Shown here: piece by piece, positions 36,917 to 46,112 of the stretch
How positions within the stretch are numbered: position 1 is the first letter of the stretch
Layout: the number at the start of each line of letters is the position of its first letter
The notes under the pieces: model-generated
The model's database searches: none
Told to the model about the DNA's origin: nothing
Seen by the model: only the letters and a program-made list of their open reading frames with translations
DNA from: Alphaproteobacteria bacterium
GTDB taxonomy: Bacteria; Pseudomonadota; Alphaproteobacteria; Paracaedibacterales; VGCI01
Direction: 5' to 3'
NCBI GenBank assembly: GCA_019746225.1
Contig: JAIESE010000020.1
Coordinates: 16,935-80,934, forward strand
DNA: 64,000 nucleotides
Program-made: the position numbers and the translations under genes

Positions 36917-37905
36917 CCCAATCCCCCCCACCCCGTCCAGAAAGGCTTGCAGTGGTTTTGATGAATTTGGGCGGGCCAGATACACTTGATGCCGTTCGCC
37001 CCTTTTTGAAAAATCTTTTTTCAGATCCAGCAATCATTACGCTTCCATGGCCGTTGAGGGCTTTATTAGCCTGGTTTATTTCTCGTGTACGTACCAAAAA
37101 AGCGAGAAAAATTTATCAACAAATGGGGGGTGGATCTCCTCTTTTAGCGAACACACGGGCGCAACAAATTCTGCTGCGTGATCGTTTGCGAGACCAACTC
37201 CCCCATAAAAAAGTTGATGTTTTTATTGCGATGCGGTACTGGCATCCCTTTACATCAGAAGCAGTATCCCTTACAAAATCCTTCCAACCGGATCAGATTA
37301 TTTTACTACCTCTGTACCCTCAATATTCTACCACTACGACAGGATCGAGTTTTTTGGAATGGCACAAGTCTGCCAAGGAAAATGGACTGAACGCCTCAAC
37401 GTGGGAGATTCGGTGTTACCCTCAAGATGAAGGTTTCATTCATGCGCATGTGGATTTATTGCTCCCCTGGATTGACAAAGCGACCGTACATGGAAAACCC
37501 CGTATTTTATTTTCTGCTCACGGTTTACCCCAAAAAGTAATCGATGCAGGTGATCCTTATGAGGTTCAAATTCATGAAACCGTCTCAGCAATAATGAAAC
37601 AAGTACCCTCTGGAGTGGAGCATGTTGTGTGTTATCAAAGCAAGGTTGGTCCCATGAAATGGTTGGAACCATCCTTAGAGCAAGAGGTGATACGGGCAGG
37701 AAAGGAGAAAGTTCCTGTTATTGTTGTTCCTGTATCCTTTGTGTCAGAACACTCAGAAACACTTGTAGAATTGGATCGAGATTATCGCACCCTTGCAGAG
37801 TCTCTGGGGGTTCCGTTCTATGGTCGCGTTCCAACATTGAGCGACCATCCCTCCTATATCCAAGCTCTTGCAGGGCTTGTAAGTAGGGAATTAAATCAAA
37901 AATAA
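36913..37905 (+). CDS. hemH: Ferrochelatase
   Basis: HemH inserts Fe2+ into protoporphyrin IX. The 330-residue protein has LMNLGGPDTLDAVRPFLKNLF at the N-terminus, then LPLYPQYSTTTTGS, the active-site signature LFSAHGLPQKVIDAGDPY with its catalytic His, and VSFVSEHSETLVELD with the second key Glu. It overlaps hemE by 4 bases and is followed 13 bases later by hemJ, so the three terminal haem genes form one operon. Confidence 0.96.
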   Translation: MTQSPPPRPERLAVVLMNLGGPDTLDAVRPFLKNLFSDPAIITLPWPLRALLAWFISRVRTKKARKIYQQMGGGSPLLANTRAQQILLRDRLRDQLPHKKVDVFIAMRYWHPFTSEAVSLTKSFQPDQIILLPLYPQYSTTTTGSSFLEWHKSAKENGLNASTWEIRCYPQDEGFIHAHVDLLLPWIDKATVHGKPRILFSAHGLPQKVIDAGDPYEVQIHETVSAIMKQVPSGVEHVVCYQSKVGPMKWLEPSLEQEVIRAGKEKVPVIVVPVSFVSEHSETLVELDRDYRTLAESLGVPFYGRVPTLSDHPSYIQALAGLVSRELNQK

Positions 37906-37917
37906 GGGGTATAAACC

Positions 37918-38361
37918 ATGTACGATTGGCTTGTTGATTCAGAAGTATGGATAAAAGTGATCCATGTTTTTTTTGTTATGGCATGGATGGCGGGTATATT
38001 CTATCTCCCACGGCTCTTTGTCTACCATGTGGGCGTGTCCCCAAAATCCGAGGCTGCACAACTGTTTTGCGTCATGGAATATCGATTGTATAAGATCATT
38101 ATGGTGCCGTCGATGCTTTTATCCTTGGCATCTGGTATTTTTCTTGCTATGATTCAGCAGACGTGGTCATCAGGGTGGTTTCATCTTAAATTGACCGGGG
38201 TTATTTTTCTGGTAATTTTTCATCATTTGTTAAGTCACTGGAGAAAACAATTAGCCACAGGGACGTGTACACGCACTGCTCTCTTTTTCCGAATCATTAA
38301 TGAGGTGCCCGCACTTTTATTGATCATTATTATCATTAGTGTTATTGTCAAACCGTTTTAG
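37918..38361 (+). CDS. hemJ: Protoporphyrinogen oxidase HemJ
   Basis: HemJ oxidises protoporphyrinogen IX in bacteria lacking HemG and HemY. The 147-residue protein has four membrane helices and the family signature [23 protein letters not shown] in its first helix region (given here at residues 13-35, His and Arg conserved) with LKL and NEVPALLL further on. It follows hemH by 13 bases and precedes rho by 18 bases, a placement seen in many alphaproteobacteria. Confidence 0.9.
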   Translation: MYDWLVDSEVWIKVIHVFFVMAWMAGIFYLPRLFVYHVGVSPKSEAAQLFCVMEYRLYKIIMVPSMLLSLASGIFLAMIQQTWSSGWFHLKLTGVIFLVIFHHLLSHWRKQLATGTCTRTALFFRIINEVPALLLIIIIISVIVKPF

Positions 38362-38378
38362 CTTTATCAGGGAAAATC

Positions 38379-39650
38379 ATGCAATTACAGGAACTTAAGC
38401 GCAAACCGCCAGCAGAACTATTGGCGCAGGCAGAAGAATTAGAAATTGAAAACGCCAGTGCATTACGCAAACAGGATTTAATGTTTGCGATTTTAAAAAA
38501 ATTGGCAGAAAAAGATGTTCCCATCTTTGGGGACGGGGTTGTCGAAATCCTCCAAGATGGTTTTGGATTTTTGCGCTCTCCAGAGTCAAACTACCTTCCG
38601 GGGCCAGATGATATTTATGTATCCCCTAGCCAAGTGCGCCGTTTTGGCTTGCGTACCGGTGATACAGTCGAGGGGCAAATTCGAGCCCCCAAAGACAGCG
38701 AACGTTATTTTGCCCTCCTAAAGCTCAATACCATCAATTTTGAGCCACCAGATAATATTAAATATCGCATCAACTTTGACAACCTCACTCCTCTTTATCC
38801 GGAGAAGCGGTTGACTCTTGAGGTTGAAGGCGAAGGCAATGTTTCCAATGGCAAAGACTTTACCCAAAGGGTCATTGATCTTGTTGCGCCATTAGGAAAA
38901 GGTCAACGTGCGTTGATTGTGGCGCCTCCTCGAACTGGTAAAACCGTTATGTTGCAAAACATTGCCCACTCTATTGCGACCAATCATCCAGAAATTTATC
39001 TCATTGTTCTTCTTATTGATGAACGACCAGAGGAAGTCACGGACATGGCGCGTTCTGTTAAGGGCGAAGTTGTTTCTTCAACTTTCGATGAACCTGCTTC
39101 ACGACACGTTCAAGTTGCTGAAATGGTCATTGAAAAGGCAAAGCGTCTTGTTGAACAAAAACGAGATGTTGTTATCTTGCTTGACTCCATTACCCGTCTG
39201 GGGCGGGCCTACAACACGGTTGTACCATCTTCTGGTAAGGTTTTGACAGGTGGTGTTGATGCGAACGCCCTACAGCGTCCTAAGCGCTTCTTTGGAGCCG
39301 CACGTAACATCGAGGAAGGTGGATCTTTAACGATTATTGCAACCGCCTTGGTCGATACGGGATCTCGTATGGATGACGTGATCTTTGAAGAATTTAAAGG
39401 AACCGGTAACGCTGAAATTATTTTGGATCGTAAGCTTGCGGATAAACGTACCTTCCCATCCATTGATATCACCAAGTCAGGCACTCGTAAGGAAGAACTT
39501 CTGATTACTGATAAGGCTGAGCTGTCCAAAATGTGGGTCTTGCGCCGTATTCTGAATCCAATGGGTACTGTCGAAGCCATGGAATTCTTGCATGATAAGT
39601 TGAAATACAGCAAGAGCAACACTGACTTTTTCGAGACTATGAATTCTTAA
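38379..39650 (+). CDS. rho: Transcription termination factor Rho
   Basis: Rho is a hexameric RNA helicase ending transcription at Rho-dependent sites. The 423-residue protein has the Rho N-terminal helical domain, the cold-shock-like RNA-binding domain ([16 protein letters not shown]), Walker [12 protein letters not shown], Walker [17 protein letters not shown] and the [20 protein letters not shown] segment carrying the Q and R loop regions. It is complete and normal in length. A long palindromic repeat lies just downstream. Confidence 0.97.
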   Translation: MQLQELKRKPPAELLAQAEELEIENASALRKQDLMFAILKKLAEKDVPIFGDGVVEILQDGFGFLRSPESNYLPGPDDIYVSPSQVRRFGLRTGDTVEGQIRAPKDSERYFALLKLNTINFEPPDNIKYRINFDNLTPLYPEKRLTLEVEGEGNVSNGKDFTQRVIDLVAPLGKGQRALIVAPPRTGKTVMLQNIAHSIATNHPEIYLIVLLIDERPEEVTDMARSVKGEVVSSTFDEPASRHVQVAEMVIEKAKRLVEQKRDVVILLDSITRLGRAYNTVVPSSGKVLTGGVDANALQRPKRFFGAARNIEEGGSLTIIATALVDTGSRMDDVIFEEFKGTGNAEIILDRKLADKRTFPSIDITKSGTRKEELLITDKAELSKMWVLRRILNPMGTVEAMEFLHDKLKYSKSNTDFFETMNS

Positions 39651-39676
39651 GGCCAGGGTGCTGGAAATAATATTAT

Positions 39677-39784
39677 GTCATTGCGAGGAGCGAAGCGACG
39701 CGGCAATCCATGTATTTAAATATGAACTACATGATTCTTTTTGTTGCCCCTGGATTGCCGCGTCGCTTCGCTCCTCGCAATGAC
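39677..39784. repeat. GTCATTGCGAG palindromic repeat, copy 1
   Basis: Two perfect inverted 34-base arms (39677-39710 and 39751-39784) flank about 40 bases. The ends read GTCATTGCGAGGAGCGAAGC and the complement. It would form a very strong hairpin in RNA between rho and coaE. Related copies are at 47759, 49725 and 59094. Confidence 0.9.
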
Positions 39785-39831
39785 CGCTTAATTTATTCAC
39801 CTAACCACTTTTTCCTAAATGGATTTACTTC

Positions 39832-40440
39832 ATGATCATTTTAGGTCTAACGGGGTCGATGGGGATGGGAAAGTCAACAGTCACTAAGATGTTGCGCCTT
39901 GTCTTTCATGTTCCTGTATGGGATGCGGATCAGGGTGTGCGGGACCTTCTGGCCACAGATCTCGACCTGATTGCAGAAATTAGAACCCTCTATCCTGAAG
40001 TCATGGTCTTAGGGAAGATTGATCGATCTCTTTTACGCAGCCGCGCCTTTGAAGACGAGGCGTGCCTCTCCACTTTAGAGCGCCTCATTCATGAACGCGC
40101 TTTTTCCCTTGCCCTTCAGTTTCTTGCAAAAATGCGACATCTAAAGGTTCCTTTGTGTGTGCTGGATGTGCCATTATTGTTTGAGGTGGGTTGGGATGAG
40201 CTTTGTACTCATACAGCTGTGATTTATGCCCCTCCCGCGATTCAACAGGAACGTTTATTAAGGCGTGCCGATCTGAACGAGACGCGAATCCAGCATATCT
40301 TGCGTCGCCAATGGACCAGTGAGGAAAAAAGAGCGAGGGCTACATATGAAATTCAATCCGGACTCTCAAAGAGAAATACTTTTCAACAACTTGACAAAAT
40401 AATCACTGAAATAAGTAAAGAGAAACTTCAAGATGCGTGA
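39832..40440 (+). CDS. coaE: Dephospho-CoA kinase
   Basis: CoaE phosphorylates dephospho-CoA, the last step in coenzyme A synthesis. The 202-residue protein has the P-loop GLTGSMGMGKST at the start, WDADQGVRDLL and LDVPLLFEVGWDEL, all family motifs. A usual P-loop has GSGKS; here it is GMGKS, as in several alphaproteobacteria. It overlaps dnaQ by 8 bases, the conserved coaE-dnaQ pair. Confidence 0.94.
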   Translation: MIILGLTGSMGMGKSTVTKMLRLVFHVPVWDADQGVRDLLATDLDLIAEIRTLYPEVMVLGKIDRSLLRSRAFEDEACLSTLERLIHERAFSLALQFLAKMRHLKVPLCVLDVPLLFEVGWDELCTHTAVIYAPPAIQQERLLRRADLNETRIQHILRRQWTSEEKRARATYEIQSGLSKRNTFQQLDKIITEISKEKLQDA

Positions 40441-41122
40441 AATTGTTTTAGACACAGAAACCACAGGACTCGACCCCGCAGATGGCCACCGAATTATCGA
40501 AATCGGTTGTGTGGAGTTGTTCAATTATCTGCCCACAGGTAAGGTCTATCATACCTATATTAACCCTGAACGAGATGTGCCCCAAGAAGCCTCCGCCATC
40601 AGTGGTATCAAGACAGAATTCTTGAAACCATTTCCCCTATTTTCCGCGATCGTAGAGGAATTTTTAGAGTTTATCGGTGATGATAAGCTCGTTATTCACA
40701 ATGCCTCTTTTGATCTAAAATTCTTAAATTCAGAGCTCGGGCGCTTAAACCACCCCCTTCTTTTACCCCACCGGGCAACGGATACCTTGAAAATTGCCCG
40801 AGCCAAATTCCCAGGATCCCCGGCGAGTCTTGATGCTTTGTGCCGTCGTTTTGAAATTGACTTGAGTAGTCGCTCAAAGCACGGAGCCTTGGTGGACTCC
40901 GAATTGTTAGCCAAAGTGTACCTTGAACTTGTGGGGGGGCGTCAGACGGCATTTTCTTTTGGGGGAAAGCCATCCACTGAACAAGTATTGGAAAAATCCG
41001 GAAATGCCGTGGCAACATTGCGACCCTCCCGATCTGCACGTCCCCACCAGGCCACGCCTGATGAAATCTTAGCTCACAATGATCTTATTGGGACTATTAA
41101 AGGAAGCTTGTGGAAGCGTTAA
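40433..41122 (+). CDS. dnaQ: DNA polymerase III epsilon subunit (proofreading exonuclease)
   Basis: DnaQ is the 3'-5' proofreading exonuclease of the replicase. The 229-residue protein has ExoI VLDTETTGLDPADGHRIIEI, ExoII HNASFDLKFLN and ExoIII HGALVDSELLA, giving the DEDDh catalytic set. The C-terminal tail would bind the polymerase alpha subunit. It is translated in overlap with coaE, and an AT-rich gap follows it. Confidence 0.95.
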   Translation: MREIVLDTETTGLDPADGHRIIEIGCVELFNYLPTGKVYHTYINPERDVPQEASAISGIKTEFLKPFPLFSAIVEEFLEFIGDDKLVIHNASFDLKFLNSELGRLNHPLLLPHRATDTLKIARAKFPGSPASLDALCRRFEIDLSSRSKHGALVDSELLAKVYLELVGGRQTAFSFGGKPSTEQVLEKSGNAVATLRPSRSARPHQATPDEILAHNDLIGTIKGSLWKR

Positions 41123-41421
41123 ATGCGTGAGAAAAAATATCTGAAACATCCTATGCCCATAGAGTTAAACGAATTAAATCATTAAAGAAAAAAATTCGAA
41201 CACCTTAATTAGATAAAACCCACAATTTCATTTATAAAAAATTCATATTTATTAAAATTTATTTTGTATATTAAATATATTTTTTTATTAACTAAAAAAT
41301 TAAATTTTGTTGACTGTTCTGTTTATAAGTTTTACAAATTATAACTTAATATAGTGTTTTATAATTATATAAAAATACAAAATTCAATATATAAAAATTT
41401 ATAAAAAAGTGATAATTAAAT
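41123..41421. other. Very AT-rich intergenic region
   Basis: About 300 bases almost entirely of A and T (long runs such as AAATTTATT patterns) between dnaQ and the secreted 695-residue protein gene. No gene, hairpin terminator or repeat of the known families was seen. It probably holds the promoter of the downstream accessory gene, and its composition marks the edge of a likely acquired segment. Confidence 0.6.
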
Positions 41422-43509
41422 ATGTTAAGATACCAATGTATTTTAAAGGCAAGTTATATTCTGTATTTTGGAATATTCACCCCCCTAGTGACTGCACCTA
41501 TGTATTCTATGGAAAATGCTCCCCAGATGCCTTCTCAGCAGGGCTTTTTTGGTGAAGCGATAAGAATAGCATCAACAATAATGAGTCCAATGGGAACTCC
41601 AATGGGAACTCCAAGGGGAAGTAAAGAGAACAGTCCTACAAAGCCATCCTATAAATCTCCTACAAAAACCTCGAGCCCTTTGAGGGAAAATGGGAGTCCT
41701 TTGAGAGATACGCTCAACGTCCGAGAAGGGGGAAGACAGTTAAATTTGCGCTCTCCTCGCAAATTGGTTTTTGATGAAATTCCCATGGTAGATCCCGATT
41801 TTGAACGAGGCTTAAAACTTTCCAGGCAATTTCAAACTTCTGATACGAGCGAAAACCACACGAAGCCATACTTATCGGCTCTTCCTCACCCACAATGTGT
41901 GGAAGAGATTGAAAAGTTCGTCCAGAGTACATTAATGGATAGCGGGGAAGGGGACAAATCTGCCGTACTAAAAGCAGTATTATCAAAAAGAGAACCGGGA
42001 AGTGTGCTCAATTATTCTTTAGAAGAATGGGGAGAAACACGCCCCTTTCACATGACACTCAAAGGCGCCGAAGAGGCAGATGAAGATCAAAGATCTCAGA
42101 TAAAGAGGGTTTTAGAAAGGGCAACATTTACCTGCAATTCAGTGGGGACTTTAGGGCGCTATATCGTCATCTTTTTGAATGAACCAACCTTTGATGGGCA
42201 AGTGACCGAGGGTGAAAATCTGCTGCTCTCAAAGCATTTGCAATACAAAGTCGACCCGCATACGCAAGAACGCCTTTCCAGGATGCATATTTCACTCCTA
42301 AAAATCACGAGTGAAAAGCCGCAAATGAAGTGCGTTCATGAAGGGCAGGACAGAATTAACGTCCCAATTCCAAATGAAAAGTTTAATAAGGAAATAGAGG
42401 ATATTAAAGCAAAAAGAGATTACTTCAATCGCACTCAAATTGAGAGAGAAATATCAAGAGCCTTTCTTACATTTTTGTATGTAAAATCCGAAGATGTTCG
42501 AAGAAGTCTTTGTGAGGTAAGGGGAGAAAATATCCATAAAATAGAACATTTTATCTCATTGGCGACCGAGAATTTTTTTCGGGCGTTCCTAAATATACCT
42601 CAAATCGCTCAACAGTATTTTTACAAACTGTATGGGGTTACAATTAATGTTGATAAAGGAATAAAATTAAAAACAAAAGAAGGACAATATTCACATATAG
42701 ATATGGAATCTATCTTCGATTTTCTTTCAAATAGTTTTTTGAATTTGAGACATATTGAAATTTATGGAAATTCAAGGTTTGATGATTTTCAAAATACATT
42801 GAGATTCTACATTTATAAAACCCAGAATGTAATTAAGAGACGCGAAGATGAAATTCAGTACGGGAGAACAGAAATAAACTCAGATGATATATTTGGAAAT
42901 GATCAAGTAGAATTATCAGAAGAAGATAAAGAATCGTTTATAATAAATAACTTAGAAGATAAAATGTTATTAAGAAAATTAAAAAAAGTCTTATCTTATT
43001 TGTTTGTAAAAGATAGATATTATGGAATAATTATTAATCCAAAACTATTTGATGAATTTTGTGGAAGAAATGAAGAAGCGGTAACCCTTGTAAAAAAATA
43101 TCAGCCTTCTGATTCAGAATATACAGATGATATCCTAAATCGTTTAAAATCGGGTGTGGGGGATTTTTTGCAATATGCTATTAAGTTTGAGGACTATAGT
43201 GTCGATAGAAATTTCAATTTTCATATTATATTCACTCCAAGCATTATCCCCTTTTTGAAAATTGAAGAAGAAATCCTTGATACAGTAGAAAAAGAAATGA
43301 AGGCGACATTAACGGAGAAAATTCAAGCTTTAGAGTATCAAAGAGATCATGGAGGAAGCCTTGAGGAGGTAACTTTCAAAGATTCTCTCATTGTAGATGC
43401 AAACTATTGGCGTGATATTTTAACAAAGCTGAGAGCGCACGCACAGGTACTTCTTAAAGATACCAGAATATTATTCAGCGCTTTGAATTTCCAAGGTTCA
43501 CTCAAGTAA
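41422..43509 (+). CDS. Secreted hypothetical protein with clustered S-P-x-K/R sites, effector candidate
   Basis: I do not recognise this 695-residue protein. Residues 1-26 form a signal-like hydrophobic N-terminus. Residues 50-115 are a disordered Ser/Pro/Thr/Lys-rich segment with five matches to the CDK consensus [ST]Px[KR]: SPTK at 71 and 79, SPLR at 85 and 92, SPRK at 111, plus short MGTP repeats. The remainder is mostly charged and helical, rich in Glu, Lys, Ile and Asn. The base composition changes along the gene: up to about 42.4 kb it is balanced, while 42.5-43.2 kb is strongly AT-rich. It is flanked by an AT-rich gap. A host-targeted role is inference only. Confidence 0.7.
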   Translation: MLRYQCILKASYILYFGIFTPLVTAPMYSMENAPQMPSQQGFFGEAIRIASTIMSPMGTPMGTPRGSKENSPTKPSYKSPTKTSSPLRENGSPLRDTLNVREGGRQLNLRSPRKLVFDEIPMVDPDFERGLKLSRQFQTSDTSENHTKPYLSALPHPQCVEEIEKFVQSTLMDSGEGDKSAVLKAVLSKREPGSVLNYSLEEWGETRPFHMTLKGAEEADEDQRSQIKRVLERATFTCNSVGTLGRYIVIFLNEPTFDGQVTEGENLLLSKHLQYKVDPHTQERLSRMHISLLKITSEKPQMKCVHEGQDRINVPIPNEKFNKEIEDIKAKRDYFNRTQIEREISRAFLTFLYVKSEDVRRSLCEVRGENIHKIEHFISLATENFFRAFLNIPQIAQQYFYKLYGVTINVDKGIKLKTKEGQYSHIDMESIFDFLSNSFLNLRHIEIYGNSRFDDFQNTLRFYIYKTQNVIKRREDEIQYGRTEINSDDIFGNDQVELSEEDKESFIINNLEDKMLLRKLKKVLSYLFVKDRYYGIIINPKLFDEFCGRNEEAVTLVKKYQPSDSEYTDDILNRLKSGVGDFLQYAIKFEDYSVDRNFNFHIIFTPSIIPFLKIEEEILDTVEKEMKATLTEKIQALEYQRDHGGSLEEVTFKDSLIVDANYWRDILTKLRAHAQVLLKDTRILFSALNFQGSLK

Positions 43510-43522
43510 TTTTAAAAGAATA

Positions 43523-44026
43523 TCACGACAATTTCGTGAAGGTGACCTTAAGTTTTAAGGGGGGGTGCTCACCCTCCCCATCGTCTTCGAAATCGATCTT
43601 CATCTTGTAAGTTCCAGCTTCACAATTCCCTTTTGTAAAATAATCAAAAATATTATCTACCGCCCTTGAGCCGCTTGAATAGCGGGTGAAACAGGATAAA
43701 GAGGGAGCATCGATTGGCTCATCATCCCTCAAAGTTTCAAGGTAACACTGTGAATTCTTAATAAGAAATGGATATAAAAATTCCCATTCCGAAACCTTTG
43801 GAGGATTTGAAATGACTTCGTCTTGGGGGCGTGTTCCAGGAAAATGTATTGTAAGGCTCGTGTGTTGAGGGGGGATGTGGCCTATTTCAACTTTAGAAAT
43901 TTTATAACAACTCGGTATATTATTTCTTATGTTACTAAGAAAATTCTCTTCTTCTGTTGCCTTAGACAAACAGGTGCATATAAAAAAAAGAACAAGCGTA
44001 TATATTGTATTCTTTAAATGTTCCAT
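43523..44026 (-). CDS. Small exported hypothetical protein
   Basis: The protein of about 167 residues is unrecognised. It has a signal peptide (MEHLKNTIYTLVLFFICTCLSKA). The mature part has five cysteines or so, is acidic, and ends with beta-like segments (YKMKIDFEDDGEGEHPPLKL). An upstream ATG at 44041 in the same frame is possible; the start with GGA at about 9 bases and a compact signal peptide was preferred. It converges on the 695-residue protein gene with 13 bases between the stops, and is divergent from tssF. Confidence 0.6.
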   Translation of the reverse strand: MEHLKNTIYTLVLFFICTCLSKATEEENFLSNIRNNIPSCYKISKVEIGHIPPQHTSLTIHFPGTRPQDEVISNPPKVSEWEFLYPFLIKNSQCYLETLRDDEPIDAPSLSCFTRYSSGSRAVDNIFDYFTKGNCEAGTYKMKIDFEDDGEGEHPPLKLKVTFTKLS

Positions 44027-44282
44027 TTCTGTCATCCACATAAGTCATTTATCAAACGAAGTTAACATAGATTTTATGAAAAAAATATTTTATTCGTCAA
44101 AATTAACAAAAGTAAGATTTTTACGCACTGACTGTGATGATATTGCCTTAACCAAGCTCAGATCCATCATTCCTTTTTAAGGGTGCGCCCCCTCCTGGTG
44201 GCTTCGGAAATAAAACCCTCTTCCGCTTTATGGGAAGCCCTGCCTATAATTTAATTAAAATTATAGATAGAAGGGCAGAAAT

Positions 44283-46112
44283 TTGATTCGGGGCACGCAA
44301 GATCCTTTTCTGACATATTACCACCGGGAGCTGACCTATTTGCGTCAGGCGGGGGGGATTTTTGCCAACAAGCACCCCAAAATCGCTCGCCGACTAGGGA
44401 TAAACCTTGAGGAGTCGCCGGATCCGCATATGGAACGTCTTCTCGAGTCGTTTGCCTTTCTCACAGCCCGCCTCAGTCAGGAAATCGATGATCGGTTGCC
44501 CCAGATATCAGCGGCCCTTCTGGGCGTGTTGTATCCGCAGCTCATCAATCCGATACCCGCCATGGCCATTGCTCATTTTGAAGCGGATGCAACCAAAGGA
44601 TCCTTGACGACGGGGTTTCCTATCCCCAAGGAAACGCCGTTGTTTACAAATGCGGAAGAAGGCGTCTCCTGTCGGTTTCGAACTGTTTATGACATTACTT
44701 TGTGGCCAATTTCCGTAACCCACGTGGACTTTGTCCAAAAGGATGCTTATGACATTAAAGGATATGGGCCAAAAGTCCCCTGGTATTTGCGCATTCGCCT
44801 CAAAGCCCAGGAAGGGCTCCTTTTTTCCGATCTCGCCTTAAAGAGGCTTTCCTTCCATCTCAATGGAGATCGCTTGCTCACTTTTGAGATGTATGGGGCA
44901 ATATTTGGGCAACATACCCCCCATGTTTTGGTGTCGACAGATCAACAGACGGCTACCCCGTTACCCATGCCATCCATAACACCTGTGGGGTTTGATGATA
45001 ATCATTTGATTTTGCCCCACCCGGGTCATGCCCACCCCGCTTACCAATTGATTCAGGAATATTTTCACTTTCCGGAAAAGTACTTATTTTTCACCGTTGA
45101 AAATATTTCTACCGCAGGGGTGGGGAATGAACTGGATCTCCTTATTGCCATAGAAGATACGGAAGTCGTTGGAAACATTAAGCTTCATCCCCGGAATTTT
45201 CTGTTAGGGTGCACACCCATGGTGAACCTCTTTCGACGGACAACAGATCCCCTTCGCCTGGATCATCGGCATACTGAATATCGGTTGGTGCCTGATCAGC
45301 GTCGGGAGAGAACGACGGAGATTTATAGTATTAATCGGATTATGGCGACTGTAGAGGGCCAACCAGATCCGATCGAGTTTCAACCTTATTTCTCTTTTAA
45401 TCACAAAACCACTCAGCTCAGACCCGATGCGAACAACACCTCGTTTTGGATTGCCAGACGGGCCGCTTCGTTGCAACAAAATATGCCCGGTACAGAAATG
45501 TTTTTGACCTTTGTCGACCTCGACTTCAATCCCAAGTTGCCTGCTGTTCAAACCATATATGGGGAAACTTTGTGTACCAATCGCTATTTGGCGGACCAGA
45601 TGACGGCAGGAACCTTGATGCAAATTGAAGATCGCGCCCCCATTGCTCAAATCGTGTGCTTGGATAAGCCAGTTTCGCAAGTTCATTCCCCAACGGACGG
45701 CGAAACTCTGTGGCGCTTGATCTCTCACCTGTCCGTGAATCATCTCTCCTTGACGCAAGGAGAGTCATCTTTGGAGGCTCTCAAGGAAATGCTGCGGCTT
45801 TATGCCGGTCCAGAATCGATTTATCGCCATGGGGAGATTAATGCCATCCAAGCGCTTTCGGCGAAGCCAATTGTCCGGCGCGTGGGTGATCAAGCCTGGC
45901 GCGGATTTATTCCAGGCGTTGAGGTTTCCTTGACCATGAATGAAGAAGAATTGGCCGGGAGCAGCATCTTTTTGATGGGCTCAGTCTTACGGTATTTCTT
46001 TGCCTTACAGGTGTCCTTAAATTCGTTTGTCGAGGTTGTACTTTACAGCCCCCGACGTAAAGGTGAGTGGATGAGATGGCAACCGTTGCCCGGCGAACAG
46101 ATTCTTCTTTAG
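44283..46112 (+). CDS. tssF: Type VI secretion baseplate protein TssF
   Basis: TssF (VasA/ImpG) is part of the TssEFGK baseplate wedge, on which the T6SS tail tube and sheath assemble. The 609-residue protein starts TTG at 44283 with AGAAGGG about 7 bases upstream. It has the family opening DPFLTYYHRELTYLRQAGGIF, HPKIARRLG and DPHMERLLESFAFLTARL, and the C-terminal LTMNEEELAGSSIFLMGSVL segment. It overlaps tssG by 37 bases. No other T6SS genes are in the window. Length is normal. Confidence 0.93.
   Translation: MIRGTQDPFLTYYHRELTYLRQAGGIFANKHPKIARRLGINLEESPDPHMERLLESFAFLTARLSQEIDDRLPQISAALLGVLYPQLINPIPAMAIAHFEADATKGSLTTGFPIPKETPLFTNAEEGVSCRFRTVYDITLWPISVTHVDFVQKDAYDIKGYGPKVPWYLRIRLKAQEGLLFSDLALKRLSFHLNGDRLLTFEMYGAIFGQHTPHVLVSTDQQTATPLPMPSITPVGFDDNHLILPHPGHAHPAYQLIQEYFHFPEKYLFFTVENISTAGVGNELDLLIAIEDTEVVGNIKLHPRNFLLGCTPMVNLFRRTTDPLRLDHRHTEYRLVPDQRRERTTEIYSINRIMATVEGQPDPIEFQPYFSFNHKTTQLRPDANNTSFWIARRAASLQQNMPGTEMFLTFVDLDFNPKLPAVQTIYGETLCTNRYLADQMTAGTLMQIEDRAPIAQIVCLDKPVSQVHSPTDGETLWRLISHLSVNHLSLTQGESSLEALKEMLRLYAGPESIYRHGEINAIQALSAKPIVRRVGDQAWRGFIPGVEVSLTMNEEELAGSSIFLMGSVLRYFFALQVSLNSFVEVVLYSPRRKGEWMRWQPLPGEQILL

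Noticed and set aside
44042-44282. Possible tRNA or small RNA gene upstream of tssF
   Set aside because: No cloverleaf, CCA end or T-loop was found; only short GC-rich hairpins.
45204-45758. Minus-strand frame of 184 codons opposite tssF
   Set aside because: It is antisense to a conserved T6SS gene with no supporting start signal.
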